Counted from the stretch's first letter, positions 10,613-25,300 are shown. The stretch is DNA of 64,000 nucleotides from Marchantia polymorpha subsp. ruderalis (GCA_037833965.1 AP031352.1:13682501-13746500); one strand, 5' to 3'. Made by a program: numbers and translations. The notes: generated by a model from the sequence alone, not told the origin.

Positions 10613-11689
10613 GGTTCCACCCTCACAGGCAGATGATAGCACGTCCCACGCCCGCAGCTCCAATAAGCAGCAGCGCAACTCGAATGTGCAGCACCAATAA
10701 GCAGCAGCGGACGTCGATTGCGCAGGAAGTTGCAAACGCCGGCGATCTAGTGTTCAACTTTTTTTTTCTCTTTCTGATGGTGGTACATGTACTAAACGTC
10801 GAAAAGAATAATGACATCAACTCGTATTTACTTTTATTTATATTCATTGGAAAAGTGATAGAGTGAAAAAGCAAAATTGACAAAAGGAAAATGAATGAGC
10901 AAAAACTATCGAGAAGCATTGTAGGTACCACCGAAATTTTCCGATGATTTTAGGAAAATCTGATTTTATTAAATATTCGATACTAATTATGAATATTATT
11001 TCAGAATTGAGCCCAAAGATGATGTAGTAATTGATGAATAGTTAGTAACGAAAACCCTACGCGTGGGAAATAAACCCATTTTTTAATGCGAGAAATTGGG
11101 GGTGGGACATGAGTGCATGAACTATCTGAAACTAATTAAAACTAGATTTGGGTATGAACCTCCGACCAGAGGTCAACCAACGGCTTCGTATAATAACTTG
11201 GCATCTTTTCAGGATGTGTACAGAGAAGATTTTGGATCGAAAACACCTGACCCACCAATGCCAATGGACTGAGGAAGCTTCCAACAACCCTAAGCACTCG
11301 AGACCCGAGACCCCAACACGAGGGCTCTTTGAGTGCAGCAGAAAGCAAATCCTCCCCAATCTTCTGCCGACTGAAGTGACGTCCACGGTGAACCTGCATC
11401 ATGGTGAATTTGCAGAGTGGCGCCAGTGCCTTCTCAATCACTCTCGTTCACTCGGTCTGCCGGGGCTCAGAGCTCGATCTCGTAACTCGCTGGGGGAGAC
11501 ATTTTGTCCTGGGGCAGGCCTGAGGGGAATTGACGTCGCTCCCTTCTGCTCGCGACCAGAAACCGGGGAGTGCTGCTCCAGCACGGCTCATCCACTGAAC
11601 TGTACTTGAGGAGTGGCCCTCAAGGTCGATTACCTTCGTGCCCAATCCGGGCAAGAGCTCAAGAGTGCCCCGCAGGGTAAGCAGCCTTC
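10613..11689. other. Shared upstream region of the nucleosidase and ankyrin genes
   Basis: The nucleosidase gene is transcribed to the left and the ankyrin gene to the right, so this interval must hold both promoters. A 15-base direct repeat, CAATAAGCAGCAGCG, occurs twice at about 10661 and 10695 just upstream of the nucleosidase start. Open frames between 11130 and 11650 exist on both strands but show no recognisable domain. Confidence 0.55.
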
Positions 11690-12169
11690 ATGACGGTGCC
11701 TCTGCCGAACGGGACGCCCGAAGCCCTGCCGACGGACGAGCAGACGAGGGAATTTCTGGAGGCTGCGAGGTATGGCGACCTGGAGGATCTGCAAGCAATT
11801 GTAGCGCGAGGGATCATCGTCGACTCGTCGGACGAGCAGGGGCGCACGGCGCTGCACATGGCGAGCGCCAACGGGCACTTGCCGGTCGTGCAGTTCTTGA
11901 TCGCCCAGGGCGCGGACGTGAATTCAAAAAACGCCGAGGACAACACGCCGCTGCACTACGCCGCCGTCAACTGTCACGTCGCCGTCGTCGAGCAGCTCAT
12001 CGCCCAGGGCTCCGATGCGTCTGCCGTGAACAAACACGACCGCACGCCGCTGGACGAAGCCCTGGGAAGAAATAGCGACGCCGTCGTCCAAGCCATCAAC
12101 ACCGCCGTTGCGACACACGCTCTGGGATCCAACTCCCTCAGCACTGTCGACATGATTGACGAAGAGTGA
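11690..12169 (+). CDS. Small ankyrin-repeat protein (yeast Yar1-like / plant single-domain type)
   Basis: This single-exon frame encodes 159 residues. After a short N-terminus (MTVPLPNGTPEALPTDEQ) it shows ankyrin repeats: FLEAARYGDLEDLQAIVARG (about residues 22-41), GRTALHMASANGHLPVVQFL (51-70), NTPLHYAAVNCHVAVVEQL (85-103) and a last one with RTPLDEALGRNSDAVVQAI. The consensus TALH/TPLH and the leucine pairs are clear. Repeats of this kind bind protein partners. The length and order match the small ankyrin proteins related to yeast Yar1, which chaperones ribosomal protein uS3, but assigning that role here is inference. The start codon is the first in frame before the repeats. Third-codon positions are rich in G and C, unlike the A+T-rich flanks, which supports a real coding region. 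Confidence 0.85.
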   Translation: MTVPLPNGTPEALPTDEQTREFLEAARYGDLEDLQAIVARGIIVDSSDEQGRTALHMASANGHLPVVQFLIAQGADVNSKNAEDNTPLHYAAVNCHVAVVEQLIAQGSDASAVNKHDRTPLDEALGRNSDAVVQAINTAVATHALGSNSLSTVDMIDEE

Positions 12170-14940
12170 CGAGCTTTGTGGCTCTCTTCTTCTTCTTGGG
12201 GCGGACTCGACGAATTCGTTTGGAAGCTCACAGAGATTCGAGCAGTGCACGTTGTACGAGAGTCAGTGCATTTGTAGATAAGGGTGAAACCTTGATAAGT
12301 TTCTCCATGGTCAAAGTGAATGTCGTGTCCCGTCTACTCCGGATTGATTTTCTCAATGACATTGATTTCGGCATAGAGCGTGGCATTGGCATGATTCCTG
12401 TCTGGTATTCTTTGTTCGTACTCAACGCTGCATCCTTCGATGTCTGTCACTTTGTGAAGATTGAAATATCGATTGTCTATCTGGCATCAAGTGCCGATGT
12501 CTAAAGTTCTCGCAGTCCTAGCAATTTTTGTTGGCGGCACTACCGAGCGCAAGAAACTTGGAACGGATTTGTTTTGGCAGAAATTTGTGCCACCTTCCAC
12601 AGATTAATGGAAAGGGCGATCTTTATCTTCTCTATTGCGGCCCCGGCATCGGCACAGTCGACCGCCCGATAAGCCCAGGATAAACCCGGCTCCTTTGTAA
12701 TGGAGAAGCCTGCAGGGAAAAAGATCGACAAATCAATGAACAATCGAGGAAGTAAAAGCCATCACTCATTTTGACAACTGTGTCGAACGTGCACGGTGCT
12801 GGATTACTAGGAAGCAGCCATGATATTAAGATTGCTGATTAAGCCGGAGTCGGTTGCTTCATGCGCACATTCAGTGCGCGGCACATTCACCCGAAGTAAA
12901 CAGAATTCGATGTGTAATCAAACTATAATCGATGTCCGTTTGCGAATACTTTCATCCTGAAATCGTACAGATGCCGCTGCACTGCATTTTTGCAACCGAT
13001 GAAGGTCATTGAGAAGTGAACGTGTGCAGCCCTGAACAAAATCTCTGTAATTCTATCCGTCTTACCTCCAGGGTCTGTTCTTTCCATTTTCTCTTCATTT
13101 CATGGCTAGAGTTCCTTAACAAGAAAAGATCAGAATGACACCGAGAGTGACATATGTTTATCTTGTGAAAAGTACATTCTACGAAACGGAAAAAATACAT
13201 GTGACAAATCATGATTGTATCAGATGAAGAGAACTTTACATAAAAAACGGAAATTAAAAACGAAACAAAAAACAAATGATTCCAATATCAACATCCGTAC
13301 CACGTATATATCGTTAATTGTTAATGTTTTTCCAAGCTCAATCATACACGATTGAAGTTATGTTCTAAGTGTGATAATTAACAAATAGTGACTGGAAAAA
13401 CATAAGCATCATATGTTAGTAATGTGCAGCTTACTTTTAGAACCTGTACAAAAGTTTGTAGAAAAACGTTTAGAGTAAGGTGATCACATAGATATACAAT
13501 GTTAAGGTAATAGTCATCAAGTGGAACGAGTTACAAAATCAACATGAGACTTGGTGCTAGGTTCCAATAGTATCGCGATAAGATAAATGTCTTCTAACAC
13601 TTACTAAATCTGAATGATAAACACCATACTATCTACAAACAACATGAAATTCAGATATTACATCACATGATCGGATTGCTCTGTTATGTGTATAGCCACA
13701 CTGACTGTACTCTATAGAATATTGAAATGTCTTTGTCTGAAATAAACTAGAAAACCTAGCTAACTTCATATGACATGTTCTTTAGTAGCAACATACTTCA
13801 CGAACATCTTGAAGTTCTCATCATAATTCCAGATAACTCATGTAGATGACCTTTAGGCAATTCCTTATACTTGGAAAACTTTACTGTTATCGCCACACAC
13901 TTGCCGCTCGAACATGAAAGTGGTTATTATAACCAACATATCTGCACTTGTAACTTGCTAATCTTGAGCCAAATATAAATCTGACTTTACACTCTATTGC
14001 ATCTCTAGATATGAATGTCAGAGCATAACCTGACACCCATAATTGTCACACACCGTCGCTAGCCACACATATCAAAGTTTCCTCATATGAGGTATCCATA
14101 CTCTCGAAAATTTCATATCTCTAATGCCATCATGCATAGCTATATTATGTAAGCCAGTTTACTCTTAGATTTTTGAATATAAAATTAGATTAGGAAATTT
14201 AGTATTTACTATTTTTGATTTGTCAAGTTCTTAATATAAGCATATATTACCCATCATAAAGTTTGATTTTAAAACTAATCACATTATCTTTGTTGCTTAT
14301 GAATAAAAATTAATTATTTAATTACATGTTTCATACAATATTAGAGTCTTGTACTTTTTTGAAACATTTTGATTGTAATATTTACAATCATCATAGTATC
14401 TTACTTCAAATTAAACTCATCCACAATTTTCATCAAATCACTAATGCGATCACATTGAAGACTTTAAAACCTCTTATATATTTAGGACTTAAATGATTAA
14501 ACAAATCATATATTTAAATTTATTTTATCAACTGAAGTGATATTAAATTTGTGCATTCATATTGTGATGATCATAAATTTCAACACATATTACAAATAAT
14601 TGATCTATGTGATTTTTGGAACCATACTTGATATTTTTCATTTTACATTACCAATACTTCAACAGAAAATTTCCAATTTGTATATGATTCATATGTATGA
14701 GTATGTTAGTTAAAAAAATGCATGATCATGATCCGACCAAATATTCATTATAATACAATGTTGTCACCAACATGATCACAATCGGAAGATTGTCTCATGG
14801 GAAAAATTTTCAAATATCAGAGTGAAAGTAAAATCTTTCTAGTGGAGGATTTCAATGCACATACTATTTGATTTATCCAATTCAGTGATTTTTTACTAAA
14901 AAAACATGAATATAGTTTGTGATCCATAATCTCCTTAGAT
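12170..14940. other. Intergenic, becoming strongly A+T-rich after about 13.2 kb
   Basis: The first few hundred bases are probably the 3' untranslated region of the ankyrin gene. From about 13.2 kb the sequence turns markedly A+T-rich with dense stops in all frames. It may contain decayed 5' parts of the LINE element that follows, but I see nothing I can name. Confidence 0.55.
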
Positions 14941-16560
14941 TGGTCTCTTTGACATAGCATTTTTTAAACCTTCAGAGTAACTTGGAAAATTAAAGTTCTG
15001 AATGGATATTCTCACTTTTCCAACTTTCACTCCAATAATTATTTTTCTTATATCCGCGCTAGCACCATCTATTATTATCTCTACTCGTTCGCTGATAGCT
15101 CTTTTATTTTTACATTTGATATTATTCTAGATATTCAGCCTGAACTCGATCACGCCCATCTTTCTTTACTCTCTTATTGTCTAAGGCAATTCCTCTCTTG
15201 ATATATCAATCTATTTTAGCTTTTATCAACTTTCGCTTAAATCCTTGTAGAAAAAGCCTTAATACACTACATTTACAAGAACTCTTCATCCGCATTTTAC
15301 AAAGTCCAGAATCCATACATGGCAAGTTTGCAATTTATTAAATTGCTCAAAAATACAACTTCTAAGTTTTTTTCCACAGCATAACTACAGAAGTGTTATG
15401 AGGTTGTCTTGTAATGGCTTATTTGCCTTTGTAAGCATAAGATCAGTTGATAAAAATTTGAATATCTAAAGTCGGCTCATTAACTACTTGATGACAAATT
15501 ATTGCACTATCATGGCAAGTATTATTTTTGTTAAATTGTTTCAAAAATTGATGAAGTTCAAGTTGACCACATGGACATAATCTTTTCAAAAAGAGAGCTC
15601 GGTTTCAAGATGGTTTTTATCCAACATACAACACCATCAATCATCGGTCTTAAGTGTTTACAAGAAAAATCTATAATAAAGGAAAAGAATTGTTTGTGGC
15701 CGCATCAATTTCAAGAAAGCTTTTCATATTGTACATTGTAATCTTCTATGGGAAAGGTTGAAAGTCATTTGAATACCATCAAATCTCCTAGCAAATGTGT
15801 ACACGTTATGACATTTCATTTGTATCAAGATCAACTACTCACAGACTCAATATATCCTTGAATACCATCGGAGTCATTCAAGTTTGTATACTCTACTCTC
15901 TCTTATTTGGAATTTGCATAGATGATATGAAACATTAGTTTGACAAATGAGATTGTGAAGATGTCAAGCTTAGAACTTTGTCATCAAAGCTTTATCGTAT
16001 TCAGATGATATCATATAACTATCACGTGATACATTGGTTTACAAAAACATCCCAACATTTGGCAACTTTTTGTACTCAAATTAGATAGAGTTAAATATGA
16101 AGAAATCTAAGGTCATTATAGTGGAAACTAAATCCAAAATCTTGTTCTTTCACAAGATCTACGATTGGAACAAATGAAGAAATATCTAGACATCGATTAT
16201 ACTAATTTATAGTTAAACACTTTGCATGCAAAAGAGAGAAGAAACGGGTTACAAACCTCCAGATTCATTTTTAAATAGATAAAAAAAATTTCATCTTGTG
16301 TCTAGAAATCTTAGGATATTCTAATATCAAAGCTTAGTGTTCCATGTGATCAAGTATGGGGTACTAGTTGTAAGCATACAAGTTGGAAGTGTATGCATAG
16401 GATGCAAAAAATCTTCCTACAAGAAAAATTGGATGTAAGAAGCAAAACCCCGCATGTTATTCTTCTTGCAGAAACATGTTGTTTTCTTTCAGAATCTAAA
16501 GCTCTTTACTTTACTTTACCAAAAACACTTTGTCACAACCATTAATATGACTCAATTTTC
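14940..16560 (+). mobile_element. Decayed LINE-type (non-LTR) retrotransposon
   Basis: Reading across frames on the plus strand gives the landmarks of a LINE ORF2 in the correct order. The end of the endonuclease appears at about 15045-15170 (a STIDY-like STIYYYL, then PELDHAHLSLL, where SDHxPL is expected). Reverse transcriptase motifs follow: NFKKAFHIVHCNLLWERL at about 15698-15765, LFGICIDDM at 15903-15929 and the catalytic YADD box as YSDDII at 15998-16015. MKKSKVII lies at about 16097 and a KYLDIDY-like piece near 16184. Stops and frameshifts interrupt it many times, so it cannot be active. Borders, poly-A tail and target-site duplications are not identified, so the ends given are approximate. 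Confidence 0.7.
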
Positions 16561-19393
16561 CAATTGTTTTTATGACGTCATTTTTTAATATCACCTCGGA
16601 AATGTGTAGAATACAGCCACATATTCAACTACCGATTGGTATTTGATAGTCATTTATCCCCTTTTACTTAGTTTAACCTTGTGGAAGGAGCTCCATTTTT
16701 TCATATATGATGGTCATTGGTACTTACTTCGTTTCATTGAAGCTGTTGTTGATTTGGAATCTCGGGGATTCCATAGTTTTTATTATATCAAACATTACCA
16801 AATGCAGTATATGTTCAATCAAAATGTTTGAATACTACGTAAAAAAGAAAAAGAAACCTTTCCCTATAGTCTTTATAAGATTTCTTGATGCTTCTCTCCT
16901 CAATAAGTTTGAAGACAATATGAATCTACAACCTACTTATCTATTTTATAAAAGACTGGAAAAAAAAATAAGTGCTTATTACAATTGATAATGTTGAGTA
17001 TAGCTTATTATTGAAACTTAATTAGCTCCGATTGTACATATCACATTTTACATTAAATTTATGCAAGGTTTTCTAGAGTATACTTGCAATCCATTGGGAC
17101 ATTTCAATATACCCTTCCACAAAAGTATAATATGTCACTCTCATTATTCTTTGCTGAAAAGCAATCGGATCCAAAAAGTCATGGATCAATATGGTTTTCT
17201 TCATTGATTACGTTTCTACCTTACAAATAGATTTCATGAACAACAAATTAATGTCCAATGCAAAACTAAATTATCTCAGATTGTCTCAACTGCCTTACCA
17301 ACAGTCTGCACATTTCAGTTTGGGATTCCATCAATGTTGAACATTTCCCAATTTCTGGAGGTTAAAGCCTGCATTCATATTTCGAAAAGTGGTGATTTTG
17401 ACAGACACTCCTTGGTCACTCCTGGGTCAAAATTTGGGGCAAGGTGACAGTACTTCATGACCATTCTCAGCTTTCATTTGCGAAATGACAACCTCTCTGG
17501 AGAAATTAGCTACCACAGCTTCGGCAAGCGCATTCAGAAAACCAACTCGTGGTCTGAGAAGAAGATTTAGATACTCCTTTGACCAAAACGTCAATCAGAA
17601 TTCATTGGCGTCGGCAAAAGTTTTCATCGTTTCCGTTAAACCTGTAAGATCATGCATTCACCACCTGTGCCGTAAGCTTTCTCCTCGGCACCTCCGCTTA
17701 TGGTCAGACTCCTCGTTGGCAACGGTTTCCCAACGGAATCAGCAGTATCCCACCATTGCGACGGCAGACGAATCACGCAGCACCATATCGGACCTGGCTG
17801 AAAGGAGTCTTCGCGATGTAGTTATCCACCTCGTTCTTGTGCGCCTCACGACGACCAAACGTCACTAAGTGCGTCGGTGTCAGATGCAGATTAGATACGT
17901 TGAAGGCTTGGCTGGAATGATTTTATCTGCACAAGTTTGCTTTACTTGAGTGCTCTACTCTTCAATTTTTAACTCGGAGTAAAAGTTCTTCCGAAATATT
18001 TCTTATGCGGGGTTGTCGGGCTTTCCACTCCACAGACCACTTCCACCTCTACACACTCGTCAAGAGGACGAGATCCTTGCCATTCCAGATGCAGTTCCTC
18101 GTCACTCTGCTGGATTATTCATTCTTATTGATCAAAATTATTGCATTCGGCAATAAATGACCACGATACTCGCCACTGATGGATACAGGGACGTGTTAAA
18201 ATATTTGTACATATACGAGGAACACGACAGAGCTGAAAGAAAACTTCCCTCCAGCCTGCCGAGCCCTCCAAGACATATGGATGTAGAACACTTGTGGAGG
18301 TTGATTGCAAAGACGATCTCCACAAATGCGGTGAGAGATGGAGACTGCCATTTCGTGAAACGACGAGGTGAAGGCTAAATGACACAAATCATAAAAATTT
18401 CAGTCCTCGCACACAAGCACTCAATTCTCCAAGAAGCTACTAGATAAGGTGCCCAGTTGTGTGTATCGGGAAGGATGAGCATCGATCCGCAAACTGACGC
18501 TTGCTTCATATATTGGGACGAAACATATTCGATGGATAGTGATAGAGTCCAAACTGTGACTGCTGTACAGCGTGTCAAAGTCAGTGACTAATACAACTCG
18601 CTTCTCTAGCTGGACCATTTGACTCTTAAAAGCTCTTTAATCATCAAATGCACTTTCAGTTGCGGCCCTTCTCAAAGAGAGCTTTACTTCAGAAGCATCC
18701 TGATAACATGATGATTTACAAAGGGAGCAACAACAGAAGTCCATTCCTCTACAAAAAGCTCTCGTGCAGCCTGTATTGTCTTTTAACCCAGGTGATCGAC
18801 ATCATCCTCCTGCAGGAATGAATACACAGGATAGTTCCTCAGTACCAAAGGCAAAGCACGCTGAGGACATGGAAAACCGAACGAAAATCGCATAATGAGC
18901 GTAGTTGAATAAAGATGACTTGGTAGCCAAAAAGCCATAGGTCACATTGCAGCTCATATCTTATGTTGGGCGAAAAATACGAAGCTAATTTTACTCTGCA
19001 GTATTTCAAAAGAAGTCGCAAGAATGAGCGCGTACTTTGCAAAGTTTAAAAGCTTCCGAGACCGCTTCATATTGCAGCAGTGAGATGTCTTTTCAATGAG
19101 GTGGTTCCCTGCAATAACAGTAACTTCAAAGCTCAGCCTCTCTTCATCTCTCAAAGATGGAAGGACCATCGATACTGAACTCTCGGTACGTAAAAGTTCC
19201 TTCATTTGAAGGCAAAGAATCAGAAAATCACCAAATAACTGAATGAAACAATTACCTGCATCACAGGCAGCCCTTGCACGTGTTGTTGAGTCCAAAGTCC
19301 CCCTTATGAACAACTAATTACACTGGTGTGTAACTGGTCTCAAAGAGTCCAAGGTCTCGATCCTAACAATGCCAATCAACCCTCCGCCAAATG
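16561..19393. other. Intergenic stretch downstream of DEK1, no supported gene
   Basis: The left part (to about 17.3 kb) continues the A+T-rich block. From 17.4 kb composition normalises. A 127-codon frame at 17485-17868 and several minus-strand frames between 18.1 and 19.3 kb show no recognisable motif. The last few hundred bases probably include the DEK1 3' untranslated region. Confidence 0.5.
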
Positions 19394-22300
19394 TTATAGG
19401 GGTTCAAGAGTAATAGCAGCCTTCGTGAACACCGACAGCGTAAAATGGCATTCTTGACCGGGAGCGTAGGTGGTGGGAACTATTGTGTACCCATCAGGAT
19501 CAGGCGCCAAAACAATTTCACATGGAATCTCCCGCGTATTTACATAATCGGTCCCTGTAACAGCCTCGTGCATGTAGATATTCGGACCCGATCGCCTTCC
19601 TAACGTTTTGATGATTCTCATTCCAATATAAAACAACGAAGAGTCGCCACCCGACTGCACGTTCCTGTAGCCCGGCCGGCTTCTTGAGGAGTAGCCTACA
19701 CCCTGAAAAACGAATGAGTGGAGAACGGGTCAAGACGCCATATAGAACATAGCACAAGTTTCTTAAATGCCATGTACTGCTATATGCGACCATTGTTGAC
19801 CAGGTGTGGACTGATATTATTACCTGCGTAAGGGTAATAAATACATGGATTGGTAGTCGAGCGTCTGGGCCAACGGCCTTCAGATGGAATTGAGGATTTT
19901 GGTGCCACGTTTCGTAGTCTTGACATCCACCGGCAGACGAAGCGCGCCACTGTCCTCTCACCGAATACCTCATTTCAGGAGGATATATCCGACAAACGTA
20001 GAGAGAACGAAAATGAAGCTGGAAGTCTTGCCATGACATCCAAAAGACGCCATCTGCTGCCTGAGTCGAACAGAAACATTCGATTGCGTTTCGTTACCGA
20101 CTAAAAGACACTGATCAACTATCTCCATAGACAAGGTTCCAATCGAAGCCCAATGATACGCGTGATTACAATCGACAATCTACTTTTCGAACCCCTGGAA
20201 AGTAAATATACCTGAGGTGTGTACTTAAGTTTGTGCTTCATCCTATCCGTCCACTCGGCAGACAGATCAGACCAAGGACCGTTCCACTCCACATCATTTG
20301 CCCACGGATTTCGAATTTGCACGAGCTTGTGCCCGTCGACTTCGCAAACCTTCGGTATCAAGAATCGAACAAAAAGTAAATAACTCAGAATCTTGCAACT
20401 ATCACGTAAGTCACAAGTTGGCACTATTACAAGGACGCGAAATTTTGCGTACCAAAGAGCGAAAGAACTATACTAATATACCGTGCAACCTTTTGTCAAA
20501 TATTCAGCTTAACTTTCACCTGTAGCAGAGAATAGGCATGCCCTTGCACAATTCCACTTGAGGAGACATGTGCGTCTGAACCGGAAGGACTACCCGCTCC
20601 AAGAAGGAATCCTTCCTGCTTGAAGCGCACAAGCTGGGTCCAGAGTCTTCCACTGGCGAGATCTAGCTGAGCTTGTGGGCTCGTCATATCAATTTCCTCT
20701 CCTGCACCACCTGTCAAGTCCACGAGGGCGTCTTGTACTACACCTGCGTCTAACGCTTCATACGATCCGTGCAGCTTGGCGTAGGCCTTCTCAAGGATAG
20801 AAACCCACAGTTCATTGCCCTTTCTACTGGTAGCGAAGGCAGGTTTTCCACGAGCTTCACACGGAATCCAGTCATCAACGACGACGGGAACCCATTCACC
20901 CTGAAACGTGAACTCAAAGTTAGTAACCTCTACGACAACCCAGAGCTTTTCAGCCATCTACATACAATGTATGTCATGATCAGCATACAATACCACAGAT
21001 TTGCTACATCATTCAAAAAAGACATCGGGCGTGCTCACAGATACAATCTCGACAAAAAGCAAGTTCTGGCTTTAGGTGAGTTAGGACCTGGATACAAAAC
21101 CGGACTGTGTATATTCCCTCCTCGTTAAATTCAGGAGTAATGATCACTTCGGCAATTTTAGATGCCTCTGTTAAAACTGCCACAGCGCTGAGGAACCAGC
21201 AGTCACCCAATCGGCCCTGTCGTAACCAGTAGAATATGAGATGATGACCAAAAAGAACATGAGTTGAAGCTTACACAATCCAATAGCTACAGACCCACGG
21301 GTGAGCACTATAAGATTCTGCCCCCAAGCATAACACGTTGGATTTACACAGCCCTGGCTGATAATCTAGAGCAGTAGAAGTGTAGAAGTTGGAAGATACC
21401 TGGCACACGTCAGAAGCGTTTGCAGGGCCTGAAAACAAGCAAGGAGGAGAGACAGGGCTTGCATTCCTCACTGCTGCACCAGGGCGTAGCCACTCTCTCA
21501 CAACCTGAGGAAAGACATCAGAAAAAAACCTTGAAGACACGAAAAGGCTTCCAGAAAAGTAAGCATAAGTACAGCAAACTGCCTATCCGGCACTGTTTCA
21601 TCGCATAGTTCGATTGATTTCTTTAAAACATTTCATTAAGGAAATAGACGTAATTAGGTTTTCAGGAAATTCGACAAAGAATAGTGATACCGGCGTTTAG
21701 CGTCGGTTGGAGAATGGGTTTGCTAGGAAACAGTCCGAAGTTTCAAGATTCCCACGTAAAATAGAGAAAACAACGATCTAAAATACCGCACCTGCAGCTT
21801 TGGCATCGGATGGTCAGGATCCACATGAAGTGAATGATTGGTTGGTGGAAATTCCTGATCAGTGAAGTGAGTCTCGCCACGAGCAGCCAAAGCTTCTTTG
21901 ACAGCTAACTCCACAGCACGCATCCTCTGGGTCACTTCATCCTGAGTTTCAATCTTTGGTCTTCTCATCTTTCTCGATATATAATCCATGTCAATCGCCA
22001 TCGTATCTTTCTCAGCCTTCCTTTTCCTGCCATTAGCAGGTTGATCGTCCCAGTAAAGCTCGTCTCGATCGTACAAGTCAAGATCCGACGCCTCATAACC
22101 CCAATCCTCCAGCTGGAAAATTGCAAGACGTAAATCAGCGGGTATAAGATAAAAATACATAAAAATACAGCGAGGATGAGCTAAGAATCAGATGAAACAT
22201 CATGGTGACACAGTAGCGTCAACCTCTTGCTCTTGCAGCGAAGATCTTTGATAGATGGCATATCTAAATCCTCACCGGTGATTCAACTGGTGACCCCCGC

Positions 22301-25300
22301 CAGTCATCATCTGGAAGATTGTGGTCATTGTATTCCTCTGCACTGGTACTGCAACTCTGGTGAACAGCCGCTATCTCGTCTTCTGTCAGCAGTCTTCCCC
22401 ACAAAAACACGTCCATGACATGCATCCTTGAATCGTTCCCCTCGCTGTCAGACCTTCCGAACGCATCTAAGTCCATGGGTGGTCGTATTCCCACCCAAAC
22501 CTCTGTGCCCTCCTCCCAAATGCCCTTCTCAGCAGGTAATTGCAAGCCATTCAAGTTATCTAGTAAAACATCCCCGTCAAAATGACCGTCCAAGTATGCA
22601 GCTGCTTCTCCAACATCCGCATCGAGCGTCACCGTCACAGTATGCCATCTGAAATAGCGTGCTGAGCGTTAGAAGGCTTTCAAACGAAGCGCCAAAAGTA
22701 CCCATGGAGATGACGAATGGACCGAAAGTACCGAGAGTAAATAAAAGGATCCAGTATTAGCATTGCACTGATTCATCTCACCTGCCATCATGAAGGCAAG
22801 TATTGCCAATGTTCCAATCTTTGACAGAAGTAGTTTGCCCTGCACCTTTGACCACAAGACGGAGTCCAACTTGTCCAGCCTCTAAACCTTCTTCAGCTCC
22901 AGCAATAAAGATCTCCCAGCAAATACGTTGCTGAGCTTCTGATCCCATCAAGCAAATTGGACCCGATTCGGGCTGAACCAGGACAGCCGCTGAGAAGGTT
23001 ACTTTCCGACTCCCGCAAAGAGAAGGATCAAGGACACCACATGGCCTTGGCACTGACCGTGGCTCATCGTCGATTATACACTGAGCTCCTGCTACACCAG
23101 TCTGTGCAGCAAGCACAAGACAATTCCTGCATCCTCAGTTGCCGCAACTTGTGTAGGAAGAACAGAAACTTGACTTCTTGATTTTTTACGAACCTGCCTA
23201 CTAATTTTTGCAAAAAGATTGGCAGAGAAGCAGTTAGTCATGAATGTAATTGAAAAGGAGAAGCTTCGGAGCTTTCTTGAAACCCCTTCAGCTTATACAA
23301 GGAATTTCATCTTTCATAACGACAAGTCTCGAGGTTTCACTCTTCTTTGAAATACCTCCTGTGCTCGTCGAGCTCTTTGCGCCACGAAATATCGTCGAGC
23401 AATACTTGAAACCTGATCTACCGCTTTGCTTTCGTCAAACAGGACATCACCACCCACAGCCCGGACAGCAGCCGCCATCGCTGCCGCCTCTTTAGAGCCT
23501 ATATCTGGGACCGATGCAATAACTGACGCTTCCATTTCTCGGCGCCTTCGTTCTTCTTTCTCCAACAAAGCTTTTCTTCGTTCCTTTCCTTTTCCTTCTT
23601 CTTCACGACGTTGTTGCATCAACTCCTCTTCCATTTCTTTCTCTCGCAAGTAACTACAACAGCGATACGTATTCAGTCTCGAACTACATACATCATATTT
23701 TACTGGAGGGAAGAGGGTCAACTTTGAATGATGAAGGTCCTGAACGCAATCATAACATTACATATACAGCCACAATAAGTATCCAGAGTAAGGTCTTACT
23801 CTTCTTGCACCATTTCAAATCGCTTTCTATCCTCTGTTGTCCATTTTTTAATCTCTTTCGCGCTTAGATCAGATGATCCAATACTGTCCAGAAACAGTCG
23901 CAGGCGGACTTCATCCTGCAAAATTTAAACACGCCACCTTTCTCCAGTTAATACTGCCACTAAAGCATTCAACAAGAAAAGCCATGTGTATCACATTTAC
24001 ACCTGTATCACATAACCTACCTGTACACGTTCTGCACGCGCAGCTAGTCCAAGAACTAGAAGCAGATAGCCACCGAATTTGTCCCACATATAGACCCACT
24101 CCGTATCGATGGCTTCTTCCAGAGCCAGAATTCGGGCATGGGCACATAGTTTTCTTCTGTATCCGACGTCCAGGGTGGAGTCATGTCGAATAAAGCCGAC
24201 ACCAGGTTTGCACCAGAATAAACCAGCTGCTAATTCTTCGTTTCGTAAACGCTCTCGTAGCTTCAGCACATCAGCTCTTGGAAGCACAAAGTTTCCCGCC
24301 TTATCTCGAGCCATAGCTGCGTCTCCAACCAATAATGCAGCGGAGCTCGCTGACCTTTGAGGGGCGGAGTATGTCCCAGACAAAGCGTTTCTTGTCTGCG
24401 TCCAATCGTCGATGAAACAAATCAATCTATATGAAATGCAGACCGACTTAATACATGATAAGGTTAACCAAATGTTCAGCTTCATGAACACAAACTCATA
24501 CACATTGAACAAGAAATAGAGTAAGAACTTACCTTGGTAGATGAACGAGCTATAGCCTGGACAACAGTATCCTTCTTCAAGAAATGCAAAGCGTCCTCCA
24601 TCCTCTGTTCAGGGAAAATGCAATCATCAGTATGTAGGAAAAAGACTTAAGCTGCTTCAAATTGTGAGAAAAATACAACGTTCTGGACAACGCGTGGATA
24701 CAAGAAGCACTTATATTTGTAGGAAATACTTTCTGTCATCACCTTCAGTGTAGATTGAGGTCGAGAAATCGCAAACCCGAAGGCCACAACCAGAGTTGTG
24801 GCCGATACGGCAGCACCAGCGAAGGGAGGATAGATCTCCAAGCTTGCAACAACGCCCCATCCAGCAGTTCCAAGAGCAATTCCATAGAGCACGAGAAAGG
24901 CTCCGCTGTATGGAAAATCCAACGACTAATTCATGAGGGATAAATTAACGGCAAATCTAAACTCCCGGACCTACAGCTTCGAGATCCGACCCATGCATCC
25001 TTAATCGGACTTTCAAGAATGTCGCACAGAGCTTCCAGTAAGATAATTCTCACCTGACATTTTTTGCACAATCTGCGTGTGCATCATAAACATAAACCGG
25101 AAGAACTCGTGGAGAATAGACAACGACTGGTGGTGATAACAACACCTGCAGCAGATGGAAACAAGATAATGTTGAACTCACACTTCTTCAATTCAACGGA
25201 TACCTTCGCACGCATAGTGTCGTCCAGCATCGTCCATAGCATCTCAGGGCAGAGGCTTAAGATAGGAATCAAAGTTTGCTCACAACCATGGCAGCTACAC

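Noticed and set aside
17485-17868. 127-codon plus-strand frame as a possible gene
   Set aside because: No recognisable domain, and serine- and arginine-rich composition without motif. It lies at the edge of an A+T-rich transposon-derived block with no supporting splice or promoter signal.
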